From: Patellaria atrata CBS 101060
Taxonomy: Eukaryota; Ascomycota; Dothideomycetes; Patellariales; Patellariaceae
Direction of reading: 5' to 3'
Assembly: GCA_010093705.1 (NCBI GenBank)
Contig: MU006089.1
Location: 1,785,561-1,849,560 of the forward strand
DNA: 64,000 bases
Shown here: positions 19,243-31,198 of the stretch, in pieces
How the letters are laid out: the number at the start of each line of letters is the position of its first letter
How positions within the stretch are numbered: position 1 is the stretch's first letter
Notes under the pieces: generated by a model
What the model saw: only the letters and a program-made list of their open reading frames with translations
What the model was told of the DNA's origin: nothing
The model's database searches: none
Position numbers and translations under genes: made by a program

Positions 19243-21773
19243 GAAAAGGTTCGCGCGACGGGGGAGGATCCGGAGAGAATGTATACGAGACGCAAAGCCC
19301 TACATCTCAATTACAGCCTTGGGAGTCTATCGGTTCACTTAAAACGCGAAAGGAGACAAATGGAATCACGTCTATTCCTTCGGAGCAATACGAAACTAAG
19401 CTGAACCCATCCACCTACCATAATATCCCTCTGTCGTATGCACCTATCGACCCACCAGAATTCGATACACCTCACTCATCACCTACATTGCACCGAAAAT
19501 TAGGCCTTCGTGATAACAGCGATAACGACAGCATCACCATCCCCGGACACGTTGAGAGATTGCCAACCCCACCGCCACACATACCACTAAGGAAAGAGTC
19601 CTCAAAACGTTTAAGGTTGAATAACGTACCTCCAAGCTCTCCCTTGAACGAGAATAGCCGACCCAGAGCGGAACAATCACCGAGGCCGTCAATTCAACAT
19701 AATCATTCGCAACATCACAGTCCTTCGCCTCGCCAGGATACGGATCTCAGTTATTCCCCACATCCGTCGCCTGTAGGATTGAGGAGTCACAAAGAGCGGT
19801 CGATCTCCCCTTCCCCGTCCAGGAGGCATAGGGGACTGACTGCGGCGTCAGATGCACCCTCACCGCGTATCCTTCCAGTAAGACCACTTAGGACAACGAC
19901 ATCTATACCAAGTTTAGTCTCCTATGGCAACATGAGTCCTGTAGGAGGGTCTTATAGGTCACAATCAGTTCGAGATAGCTATCAAGCGTCTCTTCGCCGT
20001 GAGCCTGGACCGAGGCGGGACGGCCATTTTGAAGAGGTGCGCACAAGCTACCGCTCTGCTTTTACAACAACCACAGCTTCTTCCGCTTATCTTGATGGAA
20101 CGAACACGGAGCGTAGTAGTATCGCTACCAAAGCTACCTCGACAAGTGACTTTGTCACAGCAACACCGATCTATTCCGAAGCTGAGGATGATAGTATGAG
20201 CCTTGATGATGTCCTAGGCATGTATGAAGATGGATTCGTCGACGAAGAGGTGGTCAGGCATAGTGATATGACAGTTGATGAGGGATACGCGTCACAATCT
20301 ACACAAAGCACAAAAGAAGAGCTTCCCTGTCGGCCACTCACCCGGAGATACTCAGCTAGTATTCTGGAAACGCGGCTCTCTAGCTATAATAATCCCCCAG
20401 AAGTTCCACCAAAATTACCTCCAAAGCCCGGTTTAATAAAAGCAGAGCCTGTGGTCCGTTCTTCTACACAGATCATGGCCGGCCGTGGGATGACTCCGGA
20501 CGCATCGTTACCAATTCCCAGAGACCGTTATGGATTCAAGAAGCGTAGTCAAAACATCACCGTAGAGGAGTATGACAAGTGGAACGGACCTTACACGGAA
20601 TATCTGGAAAGGCGTAAGGTAAAGTGGGTTGCATTGATGAAGCAGTACGGGCTGTCAACGGAAAACCCGATCAGATTTCCTCCAAAATCTGATAAGGTCA
20701 AGCGATTCATCCGGAAAGGTGTCCCACCGGAATGGAGGGGAAATGCATGGTTTTGGTATGCAGGAGGTCCAGCTCTGCTCGCCCGTCATCATGGTCTATA
20801 TTGGGACCTGATTGAACGAGTCCATAACGGGGAAGTCAGCGATACGGATAGAGATGCCATCGAACGGGATCTTAACCGGACGTTCCCCGATAACATCAAA
20901 TTCAAACCAGATCTACCCATGTCAAGTCGCCAAAGCTCAGGTTTTCCAGCGGATCTGAAAGCTGATTCGGAAACACCGATTTTGCGCGCCCTTCGTCGAG
21001 TTCTCCAGGCCTTTGCTATCCATAATCCACATATCGGATATTGTCAATCGCTCAACTTCCTGGCTGGATTTCTCCTTCTATTCTTAGACGAAGATGAAGA
21101 GAAAGCATTTATAATGCTCAACAAAATGACAAATATTTACCTACCAGGTACTCACGGACGTGTCCTCGAAGCCAACATCGACATCGGAGTGCTCATGAGT
21201 TGCGTCCGGGAGTCAATGCCAGCAATTTGGGCCAAGATCGATGATACTGAGGACATTGCCGCATCAACCGGAAGCTCACGCTCTTCAGGCCCTGCGCGAC
21301 TCCCCACTGTGTCCCTCTCGACGACAGCATGGTTCATGTCATGTTTCCTGGGCAGTTTACCGATTGAGACTGTCGTCAGGGTCTGGGATACACTGTTCTA
21401 CGAAGGCTCCAGAACACTTTTCCGCATCGCACTGGCTATCTTCAAACTCGGCGAGCCCGAAATTCGTGCCGTCCACGATAACTCTGAGGTATTCCAGATT
21501 GTTCAGACGATACCGCGCAAACTTATCGACGCAAATATATTGATGCAGACGTGTTTCAGGCGCAGAAATGGATTTGGTCATATTAGCCAAGAGACCATTG
21601 AGGCTAAGAGGGCTCAACGAAGGAAGATGTTCGCGGAAGATGCAAACAAAACAGTTGCGAAGCATAGTCCAAAGAGGTCCCGCGATGCGAGGACTGTGGA
21701 CGTTCAAAAGGATCCTGCTCCAAAATCTAGATTTAAGAGATCGATATCAAGAAAACGGGGAAAACTGGTCTAA
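19236..21773 (+). CDS. TBC-domain Rab GTPase-activating protein, 845 aa
   Basis: A single exon. The first 430 residues are Ser/Pro-rich and disordered with acidic patches. The TBC domain runs about residues 495-760, beginning KGVPPEWRGNAWFWYAGG. The arginine-finger motif IxxDxxR is intact (IERDLNR, R548), and the glutamine finger is intact in IGYCQSLNFLAG (Q604), so GAP activity is expected. SLSTTAWFMSCFLGSLPIET and VWDTLFYEGSRTLFRIALAI match motif C and the helical end of the domain. Fungal TBC proteins inactivate Rab GTPases in secretion and endocytosis (yeast Gyp and Msb3/4 proteins); the target Rab cannot be read here. The C-terminus is basic (KRSISRKRGKLV). The start is in the best frame but overlaps an upstream ORF. 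Confidence 0.92.
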   Translation: MLRKGSRDGGGSGENVYETQSPTSQLQPWESIGSLKTRKETNGITSIPSEQYETKLNPSTYHNIPLSYAPIDPPEFDTPHSSPTLHRKLGLRDNSDNDSITIPGHVERLPTPPPHIPLRKESSKRLRLNNVPPSSPLNENSRPRAEQSPRPSIQHNHSQHHSPSPRQDTDLSYSPHPSPVGLRSHKERSISPSPSRRHRGLTAASDAPSPRILPVRPLRTTTSIPSLVSYGNMSPVGGSYRSQSVRDSYQASLRREPGPRRDGHFEEVRTSYRSAFTTTTASSAYLDGTNTERSSIATKATSTSDFVTATPIYSEAEDDSMSLDDVLGMYEDGFVDEEVVRHSDMTVDEGYASQSTQSTKEELPCRPLTRRYSASILETRLSSYNNPPEVPPKLPPKPGLIKAEPVVRSSTQIMAGRGMTPDASLPIPRDRYGFKKRSQNITVEEYDKWNGPYTEYLERRKVKWVALMKQYGLSTENPIRFPPKSDKVKRFIRKGVPPEWRGNAWFWYAGGPALLARHHGLYWDLIERVHNGEVSDTDRDAIERDLNRTFPDNIKFKPDLPMSSRQSSGFPADLKADSETPILRALRRVLQAFAIHNPHIGYCQSLNFLAGFLLLFLDEDEEKAFIMLNKMTNIYLPGTHGRVLEANIDIGVLMSCVRESMPAIWAKIDDTEDIAASTGSSRSSGPARLPTVSLSTTAWFMSCFLGSLPIETVVRVWDTLFYEGSRTLFRIALAIFKLGEPEIRAVHDNSEVFQIVQTIPRKLIDANILMQTCFRRRNGFGHISQETIEAKRAQRRKMFAEDANKTVAKHSPKRSRDARTVDVQKDPAPKSRFKRSISRKRGKLV

Positions 21774-22472
21774 GTGCAGAGCTAGACATTAGATGGTTGT
21801 AAGAATATTACCTACATAACTCTGCATGGGCTCGGCGTTAAAAGGCGGCATATATCTGGGTAGCCTACAAAGCATCAGGTGATGGGATTATGTATTATAC
21901 TAGCATACGAAAAATAACAATGACATGAGCTTTTTGAGCAAGCCATTTTTTTTTTTTTTTCTCTTGTGCTTCTTGTTAGCGATAAGCTTGGTGTTGGGAT
22001 ACCAGTGCAGTGTGCAAAACAAGCACCACCGTTGACCCCTGCATACCTAAGTAAGTACTTTAGGGTTATTTCTAGATTTATTCTCCGGAGGTGTAAAGTA
22101 GTACTTTAAGAGTATGCGATTATACCTTAAATGCATGCCGCGTGATGCCATTGACGCGAGCCAAGCGTGCTGCTTGTCGTTGTGCGGCATACTTTTCTTT
22201 CCGCAACAGGGGATATGTATGGCCCTGTTGTACTCCGTTGAAGACTATCTTCTATACCTGCGGACTCGTATATCAGAGGAGCATATCACAAGACGGGTTG
22301 TACTACAACTCTACAGCATATCCTCTCCCCTTTATATATCGTGGCCGTTCCTGAACGCGTAGTAAGAGCTGCAGCATGCAAAATCTACTGTTCCTCAAAC
22401 GTCATCCTTCAGAACAACCTAAACACCGCCGGATCTATTAGCTTCCATACTCCGCTTTCAGTGTCTCTTTGA
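21774..22472. other. Intergenic region with a T15 run
   Basis: About 700 bases between two plus-strand genes, with a poly-T tract near 21947-21960 in the presumed 3' UTR of the Rab-GAP gene. Frames at 22114-22362 lack domains. Confidence 0.45.
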
Positions 22473-25400
22473 ATGTTGTTAACACCGCGAACTTTCGACC
22501 TCGCTCGTACACCTGATAAGGGTAAAATACTTCCAGGATCGCCCTTTTTACGCAGTGCTCTTACATGGGATGAGCAACTCGCTAAGCAACAACACCGCGA
22601 GAAGATGTTGTTGATACATCAAGTTGGAAGCGTCAAGGTGGGGGAACTAGTAAGGTAAGAAGAGATTTATGACAGAATAACGCGAGTTTCATGGATCCTA
22701 AACTAATCATAAACAAATAGGTACACTTTAACATACACGCCATCCGCAGACCGCATACTCCCTTCTCCATCCTACCTCCATGTGAAGATCAAGAATACTT
22801 CCGCTATCCCTCTTCGTGCAGCCTACCTCCATGGCCCATATACTGTACATGTCGCCGCATACCCATCCACCTTCACCCCTAATCGGAAGGTCGAGAATCC
22901 ACGCCGCGAGGGTGTCCCACATTTTGAGCCCAATCTCAAAGCGGGCGGATCATGGACGTGCCGGCTCGTTGTTCCAGAGGACATGAGAGAAAGTGGAGCG
23001 AGGGAGGCGATTCAGAATGGTGAGGAAGAGCCGAAGTCCGTCACCTGGATCATAGAAGTAACATCCCAAATCATATTCTCGAGTTCTGCATCCGTGCACT
23101 TCGAACTTTTGGTGGGACGAGACGAAAAGTCTTTGGATATGGGATTTGCTGCAATAACTGGTCAAGGACATGGAGCTCCGGGACAGCTTAGAGATCATCA
23201 ACAATCTGGGCATGGTATCGACAGACACCATCCCTCAAATTCAAAGGGGGTGTTTTCAAAGGCGATACGCTTAGTGGTGGATGATACGACAAGCCTCTGG
23301 AATACACCCGAGCTCCCGAAATGTGAGCATGACAGTGAAAACGAGACGCAAAGACATAACAGCGCGCAACGGGTTCCGTCTAGCAATCCTGAGGCACCGG
23401 GAAAGCGTAAACGTGTCCATCTAGTAGTATTAACGCATGGGTTACACAGTAATCTTGGAGCGGATATGCTTTACCTAAAGGAAAGCATAGATGCTACTGC
23501 AAAACAAGCTCGTCAAGCTCCCAGAGAAAGACGAAAAACGGAAACGAAAAACGGAAAGAAAGAAGCTAGTGTCGGGGATCGATACGGATCAGACACGCCT
23601 CAAGGAACATCAACTGCTCCTCTATCCGGTGGCCAAGAGGACGTCGATGAAGATGTTGACGGGAATAATGACGATGAAGAAGTCGTTGTTAGAGGTTTCA
23701 CCGGTAATGCCATCAAGACGGAGCGAGGTATTCAGTATCTGGGGAAGAGATTAGCAAGATTCGTTCTCGAATTAACGTATCCTGATCAATCATTCTTACC
23801 GGTCAAGACTTCAATGTCCAAGAAGCTTTCTAACTCTTTATCCACTTCAACAAGGGAAAAGACTAAACCTGAGGGCATTCCCGCACACGCCGGGAGTACA
23901 ATACATAAGCACGACCACAAAATCGAGAGATGTGGATACACATACACAAGCATTAGCTTCATTGGCCATAGTCTTGGGGGGCTCGTACAAACATATGCGA
24001 TAGCTTACATCTACAAGCACTCTCCGGAATTCTTTGAGAAGATCAAACCAATCAACTTCATCGCTCTTGCCACCCCATTCCTAGGTCTCAGCAATGAGAA
24101 CCCCATGTATGTCAAGTTCGCCCTAGATTTTGGACTTGTTGGACGTACTGGTCAAGACCTTGGATTAACCTGGAGAGGACCTGCTATTGCAAGGAGCGGC
24201 TGGAGCGCGATGGTAAGCGGATTGGGCACTAAATCAAAAGAACAGAGACAGCCGGATCCAAGATCGAAACCCTTACTCCGTATTCTCCCTACTGGACCGG
24301 CACATCAGGTATTGAGAATGTTTCGAAATCGTACATTGTATTCAAACGTTGTCAATGATGGCATTGTACCTTTACGTACCAGCTGCCTTCTCTTCTTAGA
24401 TTGGCGCGGCTTAGAGAAAGTGGAAAAGGCTAGGAGAGAGAACGGTTTGATTGGCACCATGATGGGATGGGGTTGGGCTGAAATGATGGGTCAAAACTCG
24501 TCGCCAAACCCATCTAGATTAAGTCTAAGTGTTGCGGACAATGAAAGTAGAGTTAGTAGTGATGGCACTACAACACCTACGTTAACAGAACACGATACAA
24601 CCGTCCCTCAGCCATCCGATGACGCTTCGATTGCTGATGATGAGTCACAGATCGCCGCAGGACCTTCGGAGCATCAATTTCTCAGACAACAAGGTGATGG
24701 TACCCTACTTTCTCAGAAGACTGAAAGCACAAGTACACTAGACGGCTTCTTCAATTTCTTCAGGCCTGGGAGTGCTATCTCCAGTAAGGACAGTAAAATG
24801 TATAGGAGGAGTCAAACTATAAAATCTTCCACAGATGACGCTACCTCTAATGACAGCCAGTCACCACACCTATCTTCGCCCGACTCAGCGAAACGCCCAC
24901 GAGCCACGCGAGGGGATTCTGTTCTAGGGGACCCTTCGAATCCTCATGCTCCCCCCAGGACAAATTTCTTCGAATCAGCCGCAGATTTACTCAACCCTCC
25001 AATTCCTGACATGAACTTCATCATCGATCCCTCAAAACGTCCACGAACCATTTTCCACGACAGGGTATATCATCCTGAAGATATTCCCCCGCCGCCAGCT
25101 AAGCGACCATCTCGACTTGGTCGGTCTTTCTCCAGTGACGTGAGTACTTCTACGAGTTCAGCACATTCGGAAGACTCTGTTGGAAATGGCGACAGTGGAG
25201 GTATGAGAGTAGAGGAAAAAATCGCTCGTGCTTACCACAAAGATCTCTCATGGCGCAAGGTCCTTGTCCGTCTGGAACCGGATGCACATAATAATTTGAT
25301 CGTCAGACGTATGTTTGCCAATGCATATGGATGGCCGGTCGTCAAACATCTTTGTGATACGCATTTTGCGGACACTTACGCTGCTCGGACACGAGATGAA

Positions 25401-26105
25401 CTGGAACCGTCCATGGATAGGGTCAAAGGAGTCGAAGCAGGTGTCGGGAAGGGTGGTGAGAAGGTCGAAGGTCAAACCGAGCGCAATTCACCCAAGCGGA
25501 CAGATAGCGAGATGCGGGAGTTGGCAGACGAACTCGCCCCATTGCGAAATTCTAGGGAAGAGACAGGTAGTGGTTCGGCGCGACACAGTTTACGCAGGGA
25601 GGACAGCTCAGTTTGGGATGATGATTACTTTGAAGGAACTAGTGATGAGGATACTGAGGAGGATGACCGAGGCCCTCTTTCTAAATACCTTCCCATTCCC
25701 CCGAAGATAGGCAAATGGCCTGCACAAAATAGCGACGAAGGGCATAAAGGGACATCGGAAGCGGAGATTGCAGATTTTCTCACTGCTTCACCCACCCGAG
25801 TTGACGGCCATCGTGGGCTAAGCCCTTCTATCGAGCAAATATCCCAACCAACGATTAGTACCAAACAGACGAAAGACGAGGTTGACCAAGATGCCGATGA
25901 GATTGAACCCATCACAAGTACGCGGCCAGAAATATCACCATCTACAGGTGGTCTTTCGGAAATGGGTATTACCAGTGAACTTGGGTTGAAGAAATCCATC
26001 GAAGAACAGATCGGATCACCCACCGGTAGTTCGCCTTCAGGGCGACAAAGGAGTGGCAGCACTGGAGTTTCAGAACAAATCGCACGCTTAAGCACTTCAT
26101 CTTAA
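22473..26105 (+). CDS. Rog1-like DUF676 putative lipase/serine esterase, 1188 aa
   Basis: Exon 1 (22473-22654) and exon 2 (22721-26105) join in phase 2 across a 66-nt intron with donor GTAAGA, branch ACTAAT and acceptor AAATAG. The N-terminal domain (VGELVRYTLTYTPSADRILP, then VKIKNTSAIPLRAAYLHGPY) is typical of fungal Rog1-family proteins. The alpha/beta-hydrolase part has the oxyanion strand VVLTHGLHSN at about residue 296 and the nucleophile elbow SFIGHSLGGLVQTYAIAYIY with the catalytic Ser near 478; NVVNDGIVPLRTS carries the likely Asp. The final 450 residues are disordered, acidic and Ser-rich. Rog1-type proteins are monoacylglycerol lipases of lipid droplets or ER. A second possible start is ATG 22605 (MLLIHQVGSVKVGE), which matches where many homologues begin. 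Confidence 0.88.
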
Positions 26106-26427
26106 AGAAATCACGTTACATCACGTAAATACGGTAGATAGGGAACAACATCACATGATACCCTTTTTCAACATCAAAGTGATTCACATCTTCATTTGAA
26201 CGCGACAAATGACGTGTTTCCCACCTCCAATCACTTTTTGTGAAGAAACTATGTCGATTGCCTTGTAACAACTCATCGCCTTCCATAGACAGGCACGCCA
26301 CGTTCAACAACGTTTTGTGAGTAAACAAAACAGTCACCGCTTATGACTGCTTTCAAACATCTTTTCTTCGAATAAATTTCTGTCCACAAACCAAACTTGC
26401 AAACTACACATCCATCTGGTACATCGC
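26106..26427. other. Short intergenic spacer
   Basis: About 320 bases between two plus-strand genes, AT-balanced, holding the lipase 3' end and the next promoter. No feature is recognised. Confidence 0.4.
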
Positions 26428-28087
26428 ATGACCAACAACACCATGAATTCGGAATTTCCTTGGGGATTGTTTACACCACCAGGTCCGATAACATCATCAA
26501 CCGTTGCTAAATTGCAAATTGACCACATCGACTCCCTTCGAGGTATGGGGCTGTATCTGGATGAGCATCCTGACGAGAGGAATGACTTACCATCTCTGTT
26601 ACTTTCGGCGATTGACTTGCAGCGCCTTGTCGATGACGCGCCTAAAACACCAAGATCTCCTATCGATGCGAATCGATGGTTGGAGGAAGCTTTAGCCATA
26701 GATGCGAAACTAGATGCAGAGTCCAAACAAGAACCCGTAGATGACGGTACGTACAAGTTTATTCCACCTACTGGATATGTCATCCCTAATACATTAAATA
26801 GACCCTGCTCTCCGTTCAAGCGCTGTGGACGGCGATGATCATCTTATGTCTGGCATGGATGAATCCCCTCCGCAGTTGAAACGCGAACCTACCGAAGACC
26901 GTGCGCTGAGTGGTCTTCAAGATAGCGCGCCGGAGGTCTATCGATCCATCTTTGGTCCATTCAGAGATCCTTTCCTTCCTGAAACCCCGAAGCTAAAGCA
27001 CGCGACAGGAGTGGCTTACGATGATCATCCTATGGCTGACGTCCAGAAACCGACTTTCGAACTTGCGGAACGTAAGAATAACCTGCCGCCCAGTTTTCAA
27101 GACATGGTGCAGATGCTCCACCAAGATAAGCTGATGGTGGAGAGACACCGTGTGACTCCCCCGTTGACCAGGCTCCAAAATGCGTTCCTGAATAACATTA
27201 GAGTTGCTCCTGTAACACCACAGGAGCAAGTCATCATTCCGGAACGTCAAAACACAGGACGCTTCCAGAACGAGGCCTCTATCCATAGGCGCGCTCATTC
27301 ATCAGTAACGGACGAGTCCTCTTCCACCTTGGACAATGACGGAAGTGGACGCCCTGATATTCTTTCCGCTGCTGATGGTAGTCAAGTAAGTGAGACAACA
27401 TTTTTTACAACCCATTTTACAGACGCCGCTTACGTCTTCAACCAGGTAATCAACAGCGCTCGCATCTCAGAAGCCCAGAACGCCCAACTCTCCCATGTTC
27501 TCATCTCTAACCCTCCGACCGGTCCGGCTATTCCAACTTGCCCTGTTACCCCGGTTTTCACTACCATCCCAACTGGCCCTGTTACCCTTGGTTTCACCGG
27601 CACCCCAAGCCGCACAGCAACCCCGAGCGACACGGCAATGCTTTCCACCACCCCAAGTCTCACCGCCACCCCAAGCCATGCTGTCATCCCAAATCTCACC
27701 ACCACCCCCAACGTCCCAGCACCAACCACCTCCTACACACCTTACCTCCCACCCCCGCGCTCGAGCTTCAAGGCTCACCGCACCTGGGACAGCGCCACCT
27801 TCCACTACCGGCTCCTGTACGTCCTCGCGCGCCGCGTCACCGTCGACAAACGCATGCACTGGGCCCAGGCCATGGAGCTCTTCAAGGAAGTCTGTCCTGC
27901 GGATGAGCTGGCGGGTGTCAAGGATAGCGCGTTCTCGTGCCGTGGCAGGGATATGGTTAGGAGGTGGGGCGATGTGGGTGGGGAGGTTGTTAGGGCCTAT
28001 TTTGAGACTATGAGGGCGAAGGGGGGTGAGGAGGTTAGGGCTTGGGAGGAGGTGCTTTTTGCTGGTCAGATGGGGGAGAGTGAGTAG
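26428..28087 (+). CDS. Unrecognised Ser/Thr/Pro-rich protein, two exons, 534 aa
   Basis: Exon 1 (26428-26746) and exon 2 (26802-28087) join in phase 1 across a 55-nt intron (donor GTACGT, acceptor AAATAG), giving VDDDPALRSSAV at the junction and 534 aa in all. The N-terminal third is acidic and Pro-rich (FPWGLFTPPGPITSS). The middle (about residues 345-440) is a degenerate Thr/Pro repeat tract. The last 110 residues are structured and basic with conserved-looking aromatic positions (WDSATFHYRLLYVLARRVTV, RRWGDVGGEVVRAYFET), suggesting a small helical domain I cannot name. A GTAAGT..TTTACAG stretch at 27386-27422 looks like an intron but is only 37 nt and would break the frame, so it is kept as coding. 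Function unknown; a nuclear regulator is conceivable only from composition. Confidence 0.68.
27533..27604 (+). repeat. Two 36-bp tandem repeats encoding 12 residues each
   Basis: Two adjacent 36-bp copies encode PTCPVTPVFTTI and PTGPVTLGFTGT. They open a longer Thr/Pro tract whose later units are more degenerate, indicating in-frame expansion within the coding region. Confidence 0.75.
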
Positions 28088-28860
28088 TGGGGTGGTCAGA
28101 GGCGTTTTGGACCTGCTGGTAATGCGGACCTATCGGGGGGGTTTGTGTCTCTTTGATGGTGTTGCGCGGGTGGATATTTGTCTCTTTGCCGGTGTTACTG
28201 GCGTGGAGCTGTCTATTCGGCACTATCACTTCATCGGTCGATATCTATCTATTCGGCTGTCACTCATCGGTGGAAATATGTTCTATCCCTTTCTCGCCTC
28301 GGCGGTATTATCTGTCTTTTGAGACACTACATTGTGGAGTTCCATTCGAGGTATTTGGACGGCGGGAATTGAAGGTCAAAAAAAAAAAAAAAGATAAAAA
28401 CCGAAAATTATGGATGGATGATGGATGGAGGAGTTGCGGTCTGTGTATGTAATGTAGCGGAAGCTTTGAATAGGAACAATAGTATGAGAAATGAATGGTT
28501 TGAGTTGGTGGGTGTCAGTGATTGGTTGATGTGAGTTTGTATACTGCTGGTTCTATGGTAGAAATGAGATGGGATGGGATTGAGCGGTATGATACTCGGG
28601 TGTATCTACCAGCGTCCAGTGTATCGCTATTGGTGAGTAAATCGTTAAGATTCTTTTCAGGTTCATCTCTAGCTTCCAGGCGCCAGGTATCTATTGAAAT
28701 ATATAAAGAAGATAGAACAAGTAGATCGGAGACTACCGTATAGCTATCAACAGACCAAACTCGGTATTTAATCACACCATAAGAAAAGGGAGGGTCTATT
28801 GTATTATACTCCTTAACTTAAACCTTCACTCTCTCCACTGTCCAACTATTAACCGTAGCC
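28088..28860. other. Intergenic region before sequence gap
   Basis: About 770 bases with repeated GTCTCTTTG and TATCTATTCGGC-type phrases (28140-28260), an A14 run (28379-28392) and ATGGATGG repeats. No gene is supported. It ends at the run of N. Confidence 0.4.
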
Positions 28861-29460
28861 NNNNNNNNNNNNNNNNNNNNNNNNNNNNNNNNNNNNNNNN
28901 NNNNNNNNNNNNNNNNNNNNNNNNNNNNNNNNNNNNNNNNNNNNNNNNNNNNNNNNNNNNNNNNNNNNNNNNNNNNNNNNNNNNNNNNNNNNNNNNNNNN
29001 NNNNNNNNNNNNNNNNNNNNNNNNNNNNNNNNNNNNNNNNNNNNNNNNNNNNNNNNNNNNNNNNNNNNNNNNNNNNNNNNNNNNNNNNNNNNNNNNNNNN
29101 NNNNNNNNNNNNNNNNNNNNNNNNNNNNNNNNNNNNNNNNNNNNNNNNNNNNNNNNNNNNNNNNNNNNNNNNNNNNNNNNNNNNNNNNNNNNNNNNNNNN
29201 NNNNNNNNNNNNNNNNNNNNNNNNNNNNNNNNNNNNNNNNNNNNNNNNNNNNNNNNNNNNNNNNNNNNNNNNNNNNNNNNNNNNNNNNNNNNNNNNNNNN
29301 NNNNNNNNNNNNNNNNNNNNNNNNNNNNNNNNNNNNNNNNNNNNNNNNNNNNNNNNNNNNNNNNNNNNNNNNNNNNNNNNNNNNNNNNNNNNNNNNNNNN
29401 NNNNNNNNNNNNNNNNNNNNNNNNNNNNNNNNNNNNNNNNNNNNNNNNNNNNNNNNNNNN
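28861..29460. other. Assembly gap, 600 N
   Basis: Exactly 600 N. A round length suggests an estimated scaffold gap. Open frames reported through it are meaningless. Confidence 0.99.
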
Positions 29461-29486
29461 AAAGAGAAAAAGTCCCCTCAAAATCC

Positions 29487-29495
29487 AAAAAAAAA
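29487..29495 (-). terminator. Pol III T-run terminator of tRNA-Tyr
   Basis: On the minus strand a run of nine T follows the tRNA 3' end by eight bases, the normal RNA polymerase III stop signal. Confidence 0.85.
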
Positions 29496-29503
29496 GATTT
29501 GCT

Positions 29504-29595
29504 CTGTCCTCCCAGAATCGAACTGGGGACCTTCCGGTAACCGGAGCGACTTTCCTTTACAGCCGGACGCCATGAACCAACTAGACTAAGGACAG
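29504..29595 (-). tRNA. tRNA-Tyr (GUA) with an 18-nt intron
   Basis: Read on the minus strand, CTGTCCT (29595-29589) pairs fully with AGGACAG (29510-29504) as the acceptor stem. The T arm is CCCAG-TTCGATT-CTGGG and the anticodon stem TCCGG/CCGGA. The anticodon loop reads CTGTAA before the cut, placing GTA at 29560-29558. An intron of about 18 nt (29556-29539) sits one base 3' of the anticodon, the canonical position; nuclear tRNA-Tyr genes generally carry an intron there. The A box (TAGTCTAGTTGG) and B box (AGTTCGATTCT) are both present, and a T9 terminator follows. The mature tRNA would be 74 nt before CCA addition. Confidence 0.95.
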
Positions 29596-31198
29596 GAACA
29601 AGAAATCAGGTTACAATGATCAAATTATTAAGTTTCAAAGATTTTGTGTTATGCTGCTAGCGTCGCAGAAAATCATTGCCTAGGGGGGTTTAGGGACACA
29701 AGCCCGAATGCGTGGCGCCGCACGTGCTGGACACGAGCATAGGTACAGATACTGTGCACGTTTATAGGAACTATATTTCTACTTTGCTACTGTAGCTGTA
29801 CTGTACGACTGTGAAGATTCTGACTTCGTACAGTACAGTACAATACAACCAAACTACAAGTTGAAATCGCGCACATCGCCCGTCGCGTACGTACGCACGC
29901 TCCGAATCCATATAACGAATGATGCCGTAACTGCTTAAGGAACCGCATAGCTGTGAAAATATAATATATGTATAGAGAACAATCGGATACCATTCTTAAC
30001 CCCATGTAAACTCCATCAAAGAAAAGTCATCAGTTAGCGGACATAAAGGTCTAGAGTCCAGACTGGTGTATAGGACATGAGAAGATGGATTTCCCTTTCT
30101 GGTAATTGGGAATAAGCGGGACTGCAAAATATGGCAATCGCGTTCGTTAGAATCACATGAAGTCGAGAATATGGCAGGGAGGATGCGAGTTGGAAGGGTG
30201 AGTCATCTGCATGTAAGCATCATGGTGGACGGTGGACCAGCTAAAGTGTTAACGAGAGTCGGCGATAACCAGAGGTTGGAGTAATGGACTCATGCGGAAT
30301 GAGCAGCCTTTAAGTAGAATTACGTGTGGTATTCCCAAACGCGGTACGTATTCCGGTCTGGAGATTCTGCATTCATCTCTGAAAATGACAGACTGGCAAG
30401 GTATCGGGTTTCACGGTTTTCTTGTCAAAGTGATTAAATAGGAACGCTGGCGTTGATATTGAACATGTATAACGCAAGGGACAACCCATAGCAACACGCA
30501 GTACGAGATGTTCATACTATTTTCTTTTGAAGCAAATTCTTACCATGCACTTGATATACCTCCTATACTTCACGGCATGGTAAGATTGAATAACAAAACG
30601 GTTGAATATCTATCCGTATGGATAAAGCTAAACACCGCGCCGCCGCCCCTTCCATTGTCATCGAAGGATGCTGGGGATTCTTAAGCGTGTTAAGATATGC
30701 TTAAACGTGCAAGCTTTCCTCAAAGCGGGAAAGGGTGGTCCCAGCAGAGTATCGGTGATTTCAGAGTGCGAAGGCCGAGGAGCTGGTCGGCCTTAAGTTG
30801 CGCCCTTACGCGCGAACAACAGCAAAGATCTTGCAATATCACCTTTTATCCTGGTTCGCATCTTTGAATTTTTAGCTGTTGAGAGGCTCGGTTTCGGTTT
30901 GCGAGTTCTTTTTGGATTACGCCTTTGAGTCATCGGTGTTATCAGATTAGATAGCAGTATTTTAAGGAGTGCCATTGTCTTTTCTTCGAGGCCTCATCAA
31001 TCTCTTCACATCTCATAATTTCTCTCCATCCCTTGTCTTCCTACTTTATCATTAGCATCTGCATCCTTTAATGTCAACCTCTTGATACCATTATCCTTAT
31101 TCTCTGTGATAGACCTATTCGAGACAACAAAATACTCCCGTAAAACCCCGTGTTTTCATTTTCTTTCATTAATAGCTCTATCCTAATACCACAATACC
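29596..31198. other. Intergenic region, no supported gene
   Basis: About 1.6 kb. It includes a GTACAGTACAGTACAA short tandem at 29838-29853 and a C/T-rich leader-like stretch before the MFS start (31000-31198). The 60-codon minus frame at 30793-30975 is basic and short and is not convincing. Confidence 0.45.

Noticed and set aside
27386-27422. GTAAGT..TTTACAG intron inside the Ser/Thr/Pro-rich protein gene
   Set aside because: It is only 37 nt, not a multiple of three, and splicing would break a frame that continues through with sensible protein.
28826-29488. Long open frames across the N run
   Set aside because: They consist almost wholly of unknown bases.
30793-30975. 60-aa basic minus-strand frame upstream of the MCT-type permease
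   Set aside because: It is too short, without homology or context; the composition could arise by chance.
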